Shown piece after piece: positions 7,936-17,381 of a stretch of 53,404 bases of DNA (the stretch's first letter is position 1; the number at the start of each line of letters is the position of its first letter). Source of the stretch: CAYXDO01 sp964463485 (GTDB lineage: Bacteria > Myxococcota > Kuafuiibacteriia > Kuafuiibacteriales > Kuafuiibacteriaceae); assembly GCA_964463485.1 (NCBI GenBank), contig CAYXDO010000070.1, positions 1-53,404 on the forward strand, in the 5' to 3' direction. The notes under the pieces are model-generated. The model had not been told where the DNA came from. It saw only the letters and a program-made list of their open reading frames with translations, and did no database searches. Made by a program: the position numbers and the translations under genes.

Positions 7936-9789
7936 CTAGTTGCTGCGTGCGTCGGCTGGAAGCTCTCCTTTCGCCAACGAAGCGAGGGCCGCTCGAAGGG
8001 ACGTGGAGGGACCACGAAAACCGACGGTCTCTGCTCCGTCATCGAGCAGGACGAGATCGGCGGGCTCGTGCCTCGCAAGATGAGCTTCGCTCGCAGCGAG
8101 CATCGAGGTCTCCGCGCCCATGGCGGCGATGGCGAGCGCGGCTCGGAGCGAGCTCGGGAGGGACTTGTAGATCACCAGGATTCTGCGTCCCGCGACCGCA
8201 TCGACGGGACCCTTGCGCGACAAGGCGCAGGGGATCTCGGCGACCAGCGAGACGGACTGCGCGTCGGTCGAGGCGCGGGTCGTGCCGCCGAGCGCCTGCA
8301 CGATCTTCGACACGACGAGCAGCCCCAGCCCCTGCGTGTTCTGTCGTGCGCCTCGTTCCCAGAACGGCGTGAAGAGCTGGAGCGCATCGACGGGTGGAGT
8401 CGGGTCCGGGTACTGAAGCGTGAAACGAACGACCTCGAGCGAGAGGTCGACCTCGGCGAGCAATGAGACGGGCGTTTTGCGCGGGCCGGACAACGCGTGT
8501 CGGATCAGGCATTCGGCGATCCGCGAGAGCACGGTCCGATCGCTGTAGACGGTGACGGGACCCGGGCGCGCTTCGACACGGAGCTCGATTTTTTCAGCGC
8601 GGGCTTGGGGGCCCAGCGAAATCGTGAGTGCCTGAGCGACGTGTTGGAGATCGCAAGGACCGAGCTTTGGGCGCAATCGACCGCTTTCGGCGCGGGCCAG
8701 ATCGGAGAGATCTCCCAACAACTCGAGCTGCCGTCGACCCGCGTCTCCGATGCGACGAATCTGGTCGACCCATTCTCCGTGAACGGCGCCAGGTGTTTGA
8801 AGGATGAGATCGGAGAGCGCGATGACAGGAAAGAGGGCCGCGCGCATCTCGTGAACCAAGGTTCCGAGGAGCTCACTGGAGAACATCGAAGGACGAGGGT
8901 CGGGCTCGGACACCGATCCGACGAAGCCCACGATGCGCTGGGGCCTGCCTTCGAGGTCATAGGCGAAGCGGATCTCTTCGTGAAGGTCGACGCTGTCGTT
9001 TTCGCCGCGGTTGTAGCGATAAGTGAGCGAGGCGCTGCTCTTTCGCTCGGCCAGCGACTCGGCGAGAGCGCGCCGCACGCGGTGTCGATCTTCGGGTCCG
9101 AGCCCGGCCTCGCGGAGCGTGGTGATGTCGACGCCCGGCGCTCGCCCGAAGAGCGCACGAGATCCTACGCCGATGATCTCGAGGCGCCCGTATCCGTCCG
9201 CGACCCAAGGAACACCGGGCAGGGCCGTAGACAGCTCGAGGAGGGCGCTGCGGGTTCGTTCGAGCGCGGACGTTCGCGCGCGCAACGCGGCGCGAGCTCC
9301 GAATCCGTCGAGCATTCCGAGCAACCACCCCGAGAGAGAGCCAAGGACCTTTCCGAGCCGTTCGTCGAGGATGCCAGCGGATCGCGCGTAGAGCTCGAGC
9401 ACGGCGGCGTCTTCGAAAGGGACTTGGAGCGTCACCTCGAGGGCGGGCAGCACGTCGTGACCCGATCGATGCGCCGCGCTCAACCGGCCGGGCAGGAGCG
9501 CGGGCTTCTTTCTACGGATGGCTTCGGCGATGCCGCTGGTGTCCGCGTCGAGCTCCTTGGTGCCGACCAAGAAGCGCGCGCGGCCGCTCGGGAGTGGGAC
9601 GAAGGCTTGCTTCGAGCTGCTGTCGGATTCTACGAAATCACCGCGTACGAAGAGCAGGCCATTGGCCGCGCGGGTCTGACCAACGAGCCTTCGAACGAGC
9701 TCCTCAGAAAAACTTTCGAGGTTGTCGGCCTCGCCTGCGCCGAGTGACAGCTCGAGTAGCAGCGACAAGTCCTGAAGCAAGTCGGTCAA
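7936..9789 (-). CDS. Sensor histidine kinase with degenerate ATP site and C-terminal pseudo-receiver
   Basis: A 617-residue soluble protein without transmembrane segments. Order: GAF-like sensor (about 1-165), coiled linker, PAS (about 190-290), HisKA with phospho-acceptor His313 in LVHEMRAALFP, HATPase region (about 360-515), then a receiver-like fold (525-617). The N-box lacks the Mg-binding Asn (ECLIRHALS) and the DxGxG box reads YPDPTPP, while GLGLLVVSKIV is kept. The receiver-like tail keeps LVLLDDG but has YK where the acidic pair should be. The protein may therefore be a weak or allosteric kinase. Its start overlaps the end of the FIST gene by 4 bp (ATGA), so they are translationally coupled and the FIST protein is the probable input partner. 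Confidence 0.82.
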   Translation of the reverse strand: MTDLLQDLSLLLELSLGAGEADNLESFSEELVRRLVGQTRAANGLLFVRGDFVESDSSSKQAFVPLPSGRARFLVGTKELDADTSGIAEAIRRKKPALLPGRLSAAHRSGHDVLPALEVTLQVPFEDAAVLELYARSAGILDERLGKVLGSLSGWLLGMLDGFGARAALRARTSALERTRSALLELSTALPGVPWVADGYGRLEIIGVGSRALFGRAPGVDITTLREAGLGPEDRHRVRRALAESLAERKSSASLTYRYNRGENDSVDLHEEIRFAYDLEGRPQRIVGFVGSVSEPDPRPSMFSSELLGTLVHEMRAALFPVIALSDLILQTPGAVHGEWVDQIRRIGDAGRRQLELLGDLSDLARAESGRLRPKLGPCDLQHVAQALTISLGPQARAEKIELRVEARPGPVTVYSDRTVLSRIAECLIRHALSGPRKTPVSLLAEVDLSLEVVRFTLQYPDPTPPVDALQLFTPFWERGARQNTQGLGLLVVSKIVQALGGTTRASTDAQSVSLVAEIPCALSRKGPVDAVAGRRILVIYKSLPSSLRAALAIAAMGAETSMLAASEAHLARHEPADLVLLDDGAETVGFRGPSTSLRAALASLAKGELPADARSN

Positions 9790-10910
9790 GCCACTCCCAC
9801 GACGATCGTCTTGTTGTGCATCTCGATGAGATCGCCGCTCGACGCGATCTCTCCGATCGTGAGCGCCCCGCTCACGGGGACGCCGACGGCCTCGCGGACT
9901 CTCCGGAGCTCCTCGCCGAACCGAGCCTTCAGCGCGTCCGATCGAGACACGCAGTCCGCGACGAAAGCGCGAGAAGGGTCGTTTACGCCCGCTGCTGCGG
10001 TTTTTGCTGCGGACTCTGCTGCGGCGATCAGCCGATCGGGATCGGAGTTGAGGACGACCACGATCGAGTGCTTTGGCACGTCTCCGAGCGTGAGCAAGCC
10101 GCCTTCGGAGTCCAACGCGAACGGATCTCGCACGATGAGCTCACCCCCGAGCTTCACGATCGCGAGCGGGAAGTGTTTGGCGGTCTCGAAGAAGCGACTG
10201 CCGAGGTCGGGCCGGCGTCCAACCTCGGCCAAGACCCTCTCGTACACGTCGATCGCGGGCACCCAGTCGAGCGAGAGCACCCTGCCGCCCGCGGTCTCGG
10301 TGGCGAAGAAAGGCCCCGCCATCTTCTGCCATCCGTGCGCGACACACACGGAGGTCACGCGATCGATACGAAGCGCGATCCCTGCTCCCACAGGGAGGAG
10401 CTCGTTCTCCGTGAAGAGACAGGGCGCCCGCACGAAGTCGCCGAACCCTGCACCGCCTCCAATGGCCTCCACGCCGGCGTGGAAGTGTCCGTGCAACATC
10501 TCGAGAAACGCGCCCGCGTTCGGGCCGGCGAAGCCGTCGATGAAGACGAGCGCGGTGTGCGAGCGCGCCGTGTCGGCGGCGAAGACCAAGCTGCGCGTGA
10601 CCGATTCGAGCGTCGGTCGGGGACACGCGAAATCGCGAATGACGACACGACGGCTCGGCGCGTCGATGGCCAATGCCAACGCGCCGTGCCACAGGAGCTG
10701 AGAGTCGTGGATCAGTCCCGGAAACATGCCCCCTACGACGGGCACAGGCGACGCGCCGAGCGCGTTGACGAAGTCACCGATGTCCGCTGCACGGGCCGCG
10801 GCCATCAACACCACGACGGCTGATGGCGCTCTGTCCGAAGCGAGCGACGAGACCATGCCGAGGACCGCCTCCGGAGTCGGCTCCGGAACGAACGCGGCCC
10901 GGTCGAACAT
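9786..10910 (-). CDS. FIST domain sensor protein (FIST_N/FIST_C)
   Basis: A 374-residue protein matching FIST signal-transduction proteins: FIST_N has VVLMAAARAADIGDFVNAL, the GGMFPG turn and a VFIDGFAGPN segment, and FIST_C has GWQKMAGPFFATE and the closing SGALTIGEIASSG. FIST domains are proposed to bind small ligands, possibly amino acids, and are often linked to histidine kinases or cyclases. Here the domain stands alone and overlaps the histidine kinase gene by ATGA, which makes a two-protein version of the usual fused sensor. No signal peptide is visible, so it should be cytoplasmic. Confidence 0.85.
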   Translation of the reverse strand: MFDRAAFVPEPTPEAVLGMVSSLASDRAPSAVVVLMAAARAADIGDFVNALGASPVPVVGGMFPGLIHDSQLLWHGALALAIDAPSRRVVIRDFACPRPTLESVTRSLVFAADTARSHTALVFIDGFAGPNAGAFLEMLHGHFHAGVEAIGGGAGFGDFVRAPCLFTENELLPVGAGIALRIDRVTSVCVAHGWQKMAGPFFATETAGGRVLSLDWVPAIDVYERVLAEVGRRPDLGSRFFETAKHFPLAIVKLGGELIVRDPFALDSEGGLLTLGDVPKHSIVVVLNSDPDRLIAAAESAAKTAAAGVNDPSRAFVADCVSRSDALKARFGEELRRVREAVGVPVSGALTIGEIASSGDLIEMHNKTIVVGVA

Positions 10911-10974
10911 ACGCCCACCCTACGGAAACGGACCCTCGCGGGCGACTGTGCCAAAACCCTTTTCGCGTCAAGGA

Positions 10975-13185
10975 CTAGCGATCTCTGCGCTCGGGCGGCT
11001 GGCTCTTCTTGGACTCCAGACGTCTGGCCTGGGCTTCCGCCGCTACTCGCAACAAGGGATTACCGATCGCGACCGTGGATCGATCCGTTCGAACCGAAAG
11101 CGCACCACGCGTCTTCGCGAGTCCCATGAAAACTTGCTGCGCCGAGACAGGGGATTCGAGCGAAGGAAGGCTCGGTGTCCAGCGCCCGTCCGAGCCCAAA
11201 GACCAACTCCCCATGTCGTCCGCGAGCTCCGTCGCAAGGATCTCCTGCAGCACGCGATCGAACAGCTCCGCGGACAAGATCGGGAAGCCGACCTCGACCC
11301 GACGATCGAGGTTGCGAGGCATCCAGTCGGCGCTGGACATGCGAAGCTCGGACTTGCCGCCATTGTGCCAGTAGTAAACGCGCGCGTGCTCGAGAAAGCG
11401 CCCGATGATCGATCGGACGTGGATGTTCTCGCTCAACCCCGGGATCCCGGGCCGCAAGCAACAGATCCCTCGAATGATGAGGTCGACCCGAACGCCTGCT
11501 TGGCTCGCGCGATAGAGCGCTTTGATCATCGCGGGGTCCACGAGGGCGTTCATCTTTGCGATGATCTTGGCCTCGCGGCCCGCTTGCGCATGTCCGATCT
11601 CGCGTTCGATGAAGCCGAGCACACGAGCCCGCATGTCGAACGGCGCCACGACGAGGTGGCTCATCGGAGGCAAGTCGCCGTAGCCTGTGAGCACGTTGAA
11701 CAGGAGCATCGCGTCGCGCGTGAGGTCTTCGTTCGCGGTGAGCAGCGAGAAGTCGGTGTACGCGCGAGCGGTAGAAGGGTTGTAGTTGCCGGTGGCGATG
11801 TGAAGGTAACGCTTGAGCCCGTCGCCTTCGCGACGAATCACGAGCAGCAGCTTCGCGTGGGTTTTGAAACCGATCAGCCCGTAGACCACGTGCACGCCGG
11901 CCTTCTCGAGCTCCTGAGCCCACTTGATGTTCGCGGCCTCGTCGAAGCGAGCCTTCAGCTCCACGAGGGCAGTGACCTGTTTGCCGTTTTGCACGGCGCG
12001 CGCGAGCGCACGAACGATGGGGCTCGATCCGCCGGTTCGGTAGAGCGTCTGTTTGATCGCGACGACGCTGGGGTCGTCGGCCGCCGCGTCGGCGAAGTCG
12101 ACGATGTGCTGATACGACTCGTACGGATGGTGAATCAGCACGTCTCGCTCGGCGATCGCGCGGAACGGATCCCGCTGAAAACGCAGCCTCTGTACGGTCG
12201 CCGGAACAAAGGGTCGATCCTTCAGGTCGGGTCTATCGAGCGCTTCGTAGATCTTTGCGAGATCGTTGGCCGCGAGCAGAGGCGCCCGGTGAACATGGCG
12301 TTCTTCGACGTTCAGGAGCGCGCACAAGGTCGAGGTGATCTCTGCGGAGCCACTTGCTTGGAGCTCCAAGCGAACCGCGGCGCCACGATCGCGTCGGCGG
12401 AGCATCTGCTGAATCGTCGTGAGGAGGTTTTCGGCTTCGTCTTCTTCGTAGTCGAGCTCCGCGGCGCGCGTGACCCTGAACGGGCACGCCTCGACCACGC
12501 GATGGCCTGGGAACAGCTCGCTGGCCCGCATCGCGATCACGACCTCGAGACCGACGAAGGTCGCACGACCGTCGGGGAGCGAGACGCGAAGAAAGCGCGA
12601 AAGCACGGCAGGGACCTGGACGATGGCGAGCAGCGGACCTTCGGCTTCGTCGAGCCTCGAGCGGTTGGGGGCGGCCTCGAGCCTCAGCGCGATGTTGAGG
12701 CTGCGATTTCTAAGATGAGGGAACGGGTGGGTCGGATCGACCGCGATGGGCGTGAGGACCGGGTGGACCTCCCGAAGGTAGTGGTCGTGAATCGGCGCCT
12801 CGAGCTCTGGCCTGGAGCTCAGAGGGTTCGTGAGCACCTCGACTCCCTCCGCGGCAAGCTGCGGAAGGAGCTGCGCGAACAGGATCTCGGCGATCCGACG
12901 GCTCGTCTCCGTCGTCTTCTGGCCGATGGCTTCGAACAGGTCGCGTGGACCTCGGCCGTCCGCGCTCTCTTCGGGAGGTCCAAGTCGACCGTGAATGCGG
13001 GCGATGATGTTGGCCACGCGGACCATGTAAAACTCATCGAGATTCGACGAAGCGATCGCGACGAAGCGAAGGCGCTCGAGGAGCGGTACGTCCGCTCGCT
13101 CAGCGGTCGCCAGCACCCGAGCGTTGAAGTCCAGCCAAGAGAGCTCGCGGTTTAGGTACAGCGAGGGATCGGAGAGGTCACTCAT
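10975..13185 (-). CDS. ppk1: Polyphosphate kinase 1
   Basis: A 736-residue PPK1 that reversibly makes long-chain polyphosphate from ATP. The N-terminal domain starts LYLNRELSWLDFNARVL; the two phospholipase-D-like catalytic domains hold the autophosphorylated His in THAKLLLV and the second essential His in FLEHARVYYW, with GNYNPSTARAYTD between them. Length is close to the E. coli enzyme (688) with a modest C-terminal extension rich in charged residues. The start ATG overlaps the stop of the upstream Ser/Thr kinase gene by 4 bp (ATGA), so the two are made from one transcript. PolyP affects motility, development and stress in myxobacteria. Confidence 0.96.
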   Translation of the reverse strand: MSDLSDPSLYLNRELSWLDFNARVLATAERADVPLLERLRFVAIASSNLDEFYMVRVANIIARIHGRLGPPEESADGRGPRDLFEAIGQKTTETSRRIAEILFAQLLPQLAAEGVEVLTNPLSSRPELEAPIHDHYLREVHPVLTPIAVDPTHPFPHLRNRSLNIALRLEAAPNRSRLDEAEGPLLAIVQVPAVLSRFLRVSLPDGRATFVGLEVVIAMRASELFPGHRVVEACPFRVTRAAELDYEEDEAENLLTTIQQMLRRRDRGAAVRLELQASGSAEITSTLCALLNVEERHVHRAPLLAANDLAKIYEALDRPDLKDRPFVPATVQRLRFQRDPFRAIAERDVLIHHPYESYQHIVDFADAAADDPSVVAIKQTLYRTGGSSPIVRALARAVQNGKQVTALVELKARFDEAANIKWAQELEKAGVHVVYGLIGFKTHAKLLLVIRREGDGLKRYLHIATGNYNPSTARAYTDFSLLTANEDLTRDAMLLFNVLTGYGDLPPMSHLVVAPFDMRARVLGFIEREIGHAQAGREAKIIAKMNALVDPAMIKALYRASQAGVRVDLIIRGICCLRPGIPGLSENIHVRSIIGRFLEHARVYYWHNGGKSELRMSSADWMPRNLDRRVEVGFPILSAELFDRVLQEILATELADDMGSWSLGSDGRWTPSLPSLESPVSAQQVFMGLAKTRGALSVRTDRSTVAIGNPLLRVAAEAQARRLESKKSQPPERRDR

Positions 13186-15218
13186 CGCGCGGGATCGATC
13201 AAACCGATCGCGCCGGTGTGCGCCAAGAGCAATCCGAGGCGCGCGGCCAATCGTCGCTCTTCACTTCCTCCCGGGAAGCAATCCAAGAACTGAGCGACCG
13301 TGCGACCAGCCCGAAGCTCCCTCAAGACCGGCGCGGCCGAACGCCGCAACCGCATCGAGCGCGCGACCTTGGGCAAGCCGGGCATCAGCGCGAGCGCTCG
13401 CGTCGATACTGGTCTCAACGCCGCCTCGATGTCCGCGTCACCCCACGCGAGCGCAGATGCGTGACCCACGAGCTCGAGCGGGCTCTTCGCGATCAAATCA
13501 CCCACTGGCGCTGGCGCCACCTCGAAGCTGAAACCCGGCGTCGTGATCTCGTCGAGCGCGACGATGGTCCGCATGACCTCCACGGCCAGCGCTCTGCGAA
13601 GCGGCAGCAGCTGGCTCGGCTTGATGCCGCGCTCGGCCTCCAGCACTTGAACGAGCGGCTGCTCGCGCAGCGCCACGAGGCGAAGCGCATCCATGATCTG
13701 GGAAGGTTCGGAGATCAGCTCGCTGGCCGCCAGCGCGGTGGCGAGCTGGTGATTGGGAGCGGAGCTCGTGACCCGAAGGATGCCGCCGGCCCCGAACCAC
13801 AGTCCGGCCCGCCGCTTGGGCCGCTCCACCACGAAGCGCCCCGTGAAGCCCGAAAGGCCGAGCAAGGCCAACGCGCCGAGCAGCGTGTTGACGCCGCCCT
13901 TTTCCGCGGGCTGTTCGATCGGTCGCAGGTCGGACGCGAAATCGAGCTCGGCCAATCGCGCAAACCGAGCCACCGGAAGCCAGTGCCGCCGATCGACCGA
14001 GATCGCATCGACCGCAGGCTCGCTGCGCGGATCGATCGCTCGCACGAGATGATAGAGGCTCGAAACCGCGAGCACCTCACGGCTCGTGTGCACGAAGAGC
14101 GAGCGGTCCGGAAACTCTCTGAGCGCGATCGCCGAGCACTGATCTTCGTCTGGAACGATCCCAGGGATGATCGACGTCTTTCCCCGTCGGAAAGGCTCCT
14201 CGGCCTTCTCGAACTCGACGCTCGCCGCCACGATCGGCGCCTGTACCTGCGGCTCGGTGGGCGCTGGCGAGGCTACCTTGGCGGGCGGCTGCGTCTGTCC
14301 TTTGTCGAGGAACTCCAGGACCTGCGCGATCGGCGCGGGCCCGAGTCGCAAGCTGTGAATCCGCGCGATCGAATCGATCGCGCGCTCCATCTCCCGGGCC
14401 GAAGCGAAGCGGTCTTCTCGACGAATGGCGACGCCCTTGAGCACGAGCGCGTCGAGCTCTTGCGGTACGTCGGGGCGGTGCCGTGAAGGCGGCGGTCGGT
14501 CGTTCTGACACACCGCCAACATCGTCTTGAACTCGTTCTCACCCGAGAAGAGCCGCCGCTGCGTGAGGAGCTCCCAGAGCACGACGGAAGCCGAAAAGAC
14601 GTCCGAACGACCATCGAGCGGGAGCGATCGGATCTGCTCGGGCGACAAATAGCCGATCTTGCCGCGAACGAGCCCCGTTCGCGTCTGGCTCTTACGCCCG
14701 CGCGCGCGCGCGATCCCGAAGTCCGCTAGCTTCACTTCGCCGACCCGCGACAAGAACACGTTCGAGTGCGTCACGTCGCGATGCACGATCTCGAGCGGAT
14801 GCCCATCTTTGCCGCGTGCTTCGTGGGCAAAGGCCAACGCTCGGCAAAGGTTGCGAGCGATCGAGAGAGCGAAGTCGACGGGCAGCCAGTATCGCGCCCG
14901 CGCGGCCATCGCGAGCACCCAACGGAGATCTCTACCGTCGATGTACTCGAGCACCATGAACGCGCGGCCGTTCGCGTCGGTGCCGTACTCGAGCAGTTGA
15001 ACGATCGACGGATGGGTGAGGTGCGCGGCGAGCTGGGCCTCCTCGATGAACATCTCCACGCTGGGTCGATCCGCGGAGAGCTCCTCGGAGAGCTGTTTGA
15101 TCGCGACGATCTTGCCCACGCCTGGGGGCTCGACTCGTCGAGCGCGAAAGACCTCGGCCATGCCACCAGTGCCGATCTTGTCGAGGACTTCGTAGGAGCG
15201 GACGCGAGGCGGGGGCAT
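13182..15218 (-). CDS. Ser/Thr protein kinase with C-terminal DUF4388/PATAN-like region
   Basis: A 678-residue cytoplasmic Hanks-type kinase. Kinase domain about residues 8-290: GTGGMAEVF, VAIK, HRDVTHSNVF, ADFGIARARG, SPEQ. It is an RD kinase. There is no membrane helix. A Pro/Glu-rich linker (300-345) leads to a region (about 440-570) with GVNTLLGALALLGLSGFTG and RRAGLWFGAGGILRVTSS, the pattern of DUF4388/PATAN modules seen in delta-proteobacterial regulators. The ATG at 15218 starts directly before the kinase fold. It overlaps ppk1 by ATGA and is divergent from the helicase gene across 85 bp. Coupling suggests, but does not prove, control of polyphosphate metabolism. Confidence 0.9.
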   Translation of the reverse strand: MPPPRVRSYEVLDKIGTGGMAEVFRARRVEPPGVGKIVAIKQLSEELSADRPSVEMFIEEAQLAAHLTHPSIVQLLEYGTDANGRAFMVLEYIDGRDLRWVLAMAARARYWLPVDFALSIARNLCRALAFAHEARGKDGHPLEIVHRDVTHSNVFLSRVGEVKLADFGIARARGRKSQTRTGLVRGKIGYLSPEQIRSLPLDGRSDVFSASVVLWELLTQRRLFSGENEFKTMLAVCQNDRPPPSRHRPDVPQELDALVLKGVAIRREDRFASAREMERAIDSIARIHSLRLGPAPIAQVLEFLDKGQTQPPAKVASPAPTEPQVQAPIVAASVEFEKAEEPFRRGKTSIIPGIVPDEDQCSAIALREFPDRSLFVHTSREVLAVSSLYHLVRAIDPRSEPAVDAISVDRRHWLPVARFARLAELDFASDLRPIEQPAEKGGVNTLLGALALLGLSGFTGRFVVERPKRRAGLWFGAGGILRVTSSAPNHQLATALAASELISEPSQIMDALRLVALREQPLVQVLEAERGIKPSQLLPLRRALAVEVMRTIVALDEITTPGFSFEVAPAPVGDLIAKSPLELVGHASALAWGDADIEAALRPVSTRALALMPGLPKVARSMRLRRSAAPVLRELRAGRTVAQFLDCFPGGSEERRLAARLGLLLAHTGAIGLIDPAR

Positions 15219-15324
15219 CTGCTGGGCAGAGTGTACACAAGACCAGGCGACAAGGCAGCTTGGCGACGAACGATCGACGATCTCTAGGGTTGCACGCGGG
15301 TCGGTGGTCGCACAGTGTTCACGC

Positions 15325-17346
15325 GTGAGCGAGCCGCTCCGGTCCCTCTCGATCGAGGCGTTGCTCGGCGGAACGGGGCTCGCGGCGCGTGTCCACGACG
15401 CTTGGGAACATCGCGAACCTCAGCTCGACATGGCCCGTCGGGTGCTCTCTGCGCTCATGGACACTCCCCAAGTCCTCGCCGTGGAGGCGCCTACCGGTGT
15501 CGGAAAAACGCTGGCGTACCTCGTGGCGGCGGCCGTGTCGCAACGCAGCGTGCTCGTTGCCACGCACACGAAGACCCAGGAACAGCAGATCATCGAGAAG
15601 GATCTTCCGCTGCTCGCCCAACTGCTCGCGCATACCGGCGTCGAGGTGGTTCGAGCGTCGCCGGACGGGCCCGTCGCTTCGCCGCGTAGGCTTCGGTTCG
15701 CGGTCATGAAAGGCCGGGCCAACTATCTGTGCCGGCACCGCCTCTCCAAACGCCTGAGCGAAGAGCGCCTCACCCTCTTTGGACGGAGTCCGCTGCAGGT
15801 GGTCGCGGACTGGAGCGAGCGGACGGACACCGGCGACCGCGCGGAGCTCGGGGAGCTTCGAGAAGACGACTCGTTTTGGAGCTCGATCGACGCGCGCTCG
15901 GAGGTGTGTGTCGCCACCCGCTGCTCGCTGTATGAAAGCTGCTTCGTCGTCCGCATGAAACGCGCCGCCGCCAACGCCGATCTCGTCATCGTCAACCACC
16001 ACCTGCTGCTGTCCGATCTCGCCCTCTCTGAAGCCGTACCCTTTGGAGGCGTAGGGCTCGGGCGTGTCGTTCCGCGCGCGGAGGCGCTGGTCGTCGATGA
16101 AGCTCACGCGCTCGAGGAAGCAGCGGTCACGTTCTTCGGTGGCGAGCTCTCGCGAGCTCGCATCGATCGGCTCGCGAGCGACGTGGAATCCTACGCGGAC
16201 CAACGCCTCGGCTTGGGACTCCCGCTCGTCGAAGCGGCGCGAACCGTGTCCCGGATCTGCGTTCGCTTGTTCGACTCGCTTCCGCCCTCGATCGACGAAG
16301 AACGCCGGAGTTTCTTCGTGGGAGACGCGTCCTTGGCCGACACGCGTGAGCTCGGACGCGAGGCGGAAGCCGCGTTGCTCCTGCTCTCTGATCGCTTGGG
16401 TCGAATCGATCCCGTCGCCGAGGCTCTCGCCCTACGCGCAGAGAGATTTGCCGAAGCCATGATCTTCGTCCTGGAAGCCAAGGATTCGAGCTTTGCCTAC
16501 TACGCAGAGCGCGAGCGGGCCGGAGGGACACTCGGCGCGCTCCCCGTGGAGGTCGGTTCCATCCTTCGACACTCCCTCTTCGGCGCGTTCCCACGGGTTG
16601 TGCTCACGAGCGCGACCCTCGCCACGGGCGATCCTCGCGACGGTTTTGGCTACTTTCTCTCGGGTGTCGGCGCGCCTCCCGACGCGCACTCCGTGCGCCT
16701 CGAGTCCCCCTTCGATCTACTGTCTCAGGCCGCTCTCTACCTTCCCCGAGATCTGCCCGAGCCCGATCGGGCGGCCTTTCTCGAGGCAGCGACCGATCGG
16801 ATCGAAGCGCTCGTCGACCTGGTCGGCGGCGGCGCCTTCCTCCTCTTCACCAGCCACCGCGCGCTCGAAGCCGCCCACCGCCTCCTCGCTCCGCGACTGC
16901 GCCATCCCATTCTGGTGCAAGGCGATGCGCCGAAATCCGAGCTCCTTCGGAGGTTCGTGGAGCGTCGTCCCGCGGTCCTGTTCGCGACGGCTTCGTTCTG
17001 GGAAGGCGTCGACGTGCCCGGCGATCCGTTGCGCCTGGTCGTGGTGGACCGACTTCCTTTCGCCTCGCCCCAAGACCCGCTCGTGCGCGCGCGAATACGA
17101 AGCCACGAAGAGCGCGGAGAAGACCCGTTCGCCTCGTTTCAACTTCCGAAGGCCGTGCTTCGATTGAAGCAAGCGTTCGGCCGTTTGATCAGAACGCAGA
17201 AAGATCGTGGCATCGTGGCGGTGCTCGATGCCCGCATCACCAAGCGCACCTACGGCCGCGCGTTTCTCGACGCGCTCCCAGGTTCGCGCATCGACTCCTT
17301 CGCGAGCCTCGAAGACTGGTGGCGAAGGGACGCTCCGAACGATTGA
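15325..17346 (+). CDS. DinG/XPD-family ATP-dependent DNA helicase with Fe-S cluster motif
   Basis: A protein of about 673 residues. Superfamily 2 motifs are in order: Walker A EAPTGVGKTLAYL, DEAH box VVDEAHALEE, motif V-like FATASFWEGVDVPG, motif VI QAFGRLIRTQKDRG. Four cysteines (one in NYLCRHR, three in CVATRCSLYESC) lie between motifs I and II, the place of the 4Fe-4S cluster in XPD and DinG. DinG enzymes unwind 5'-overhang DNA, R-loops and D-loops during repair. The in-frame GTG at 15304 is an alternative start; GTG at 15325 (VSEPLRSLS) fits the family N-terminus better. No exonuclease domain is fused at the N-terminus. Confidence 0.92.
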   Translation: MSEPLRSLSIEALLGGTGLAARVHDAWEHREPQLDMARRVLSALMDTPQVLAVEAPTGVGKTLAYLVAAAVSQRSVLVATHTKTQEQQIIEKDLPLLAQLLAHTGVEVVRASPDGPVASPRRLRFAVMKGRANYLCRHRLSKRLSEERLTLFGRSPLQVVADWSERTDTGDRAELGELREDDSFWSSIDARSEVCVATRCSLYESCFVVRMKRAAANADLVIVNHHLLLSDLALSEAVPFGGVGLGRVVPRAEALVVDEAHALEEAAVTFFGGELSRARIDRLASDVESYADQRLGLGLPLVEAARTVSRICVRLFDSLPPSIDEERRSFFVGDASLADTRELGREAEAALLLLSDRLGRIDPVAEALALRAERFAEAMIFVLEAKDSSFAYYAERERAGGTLGALPVEVGSILRHSLFGAFPRVVLTSATLATGDPRDGFGYFLSGVGAPPDAHSVRLESPFDLLSQAALYLPRDLPEPDRAAFLEAATDRIEALVDLVGGGAFLLFTSHRALEAAHRLLAPRLRHPILVQGDAPKSELLRRFVERRPAVLFATASFWEGVDVPGDPLRLVVVDRLPFASPQDPLVRARIRSHEERGEDPFASFQLPKAVLRLKQAFGRLIRTQKDRGIVAVLDARITKRTYGRAFLDALPGSRIDSFASLEDWWRRDAPND

Positions 17347-17381
17347 GTCACTAGGCCCGTACGAAGAATACAACGGTTGCT

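Noticed and set aside
10726..13155. 809-codon plus-strand open frame across ppk1
   Set aside because: Antisense to a clear ppk1 with all catalytic motifs; Arg/Asp/Glu-rich shadow composition, no domain and no ribosome site.
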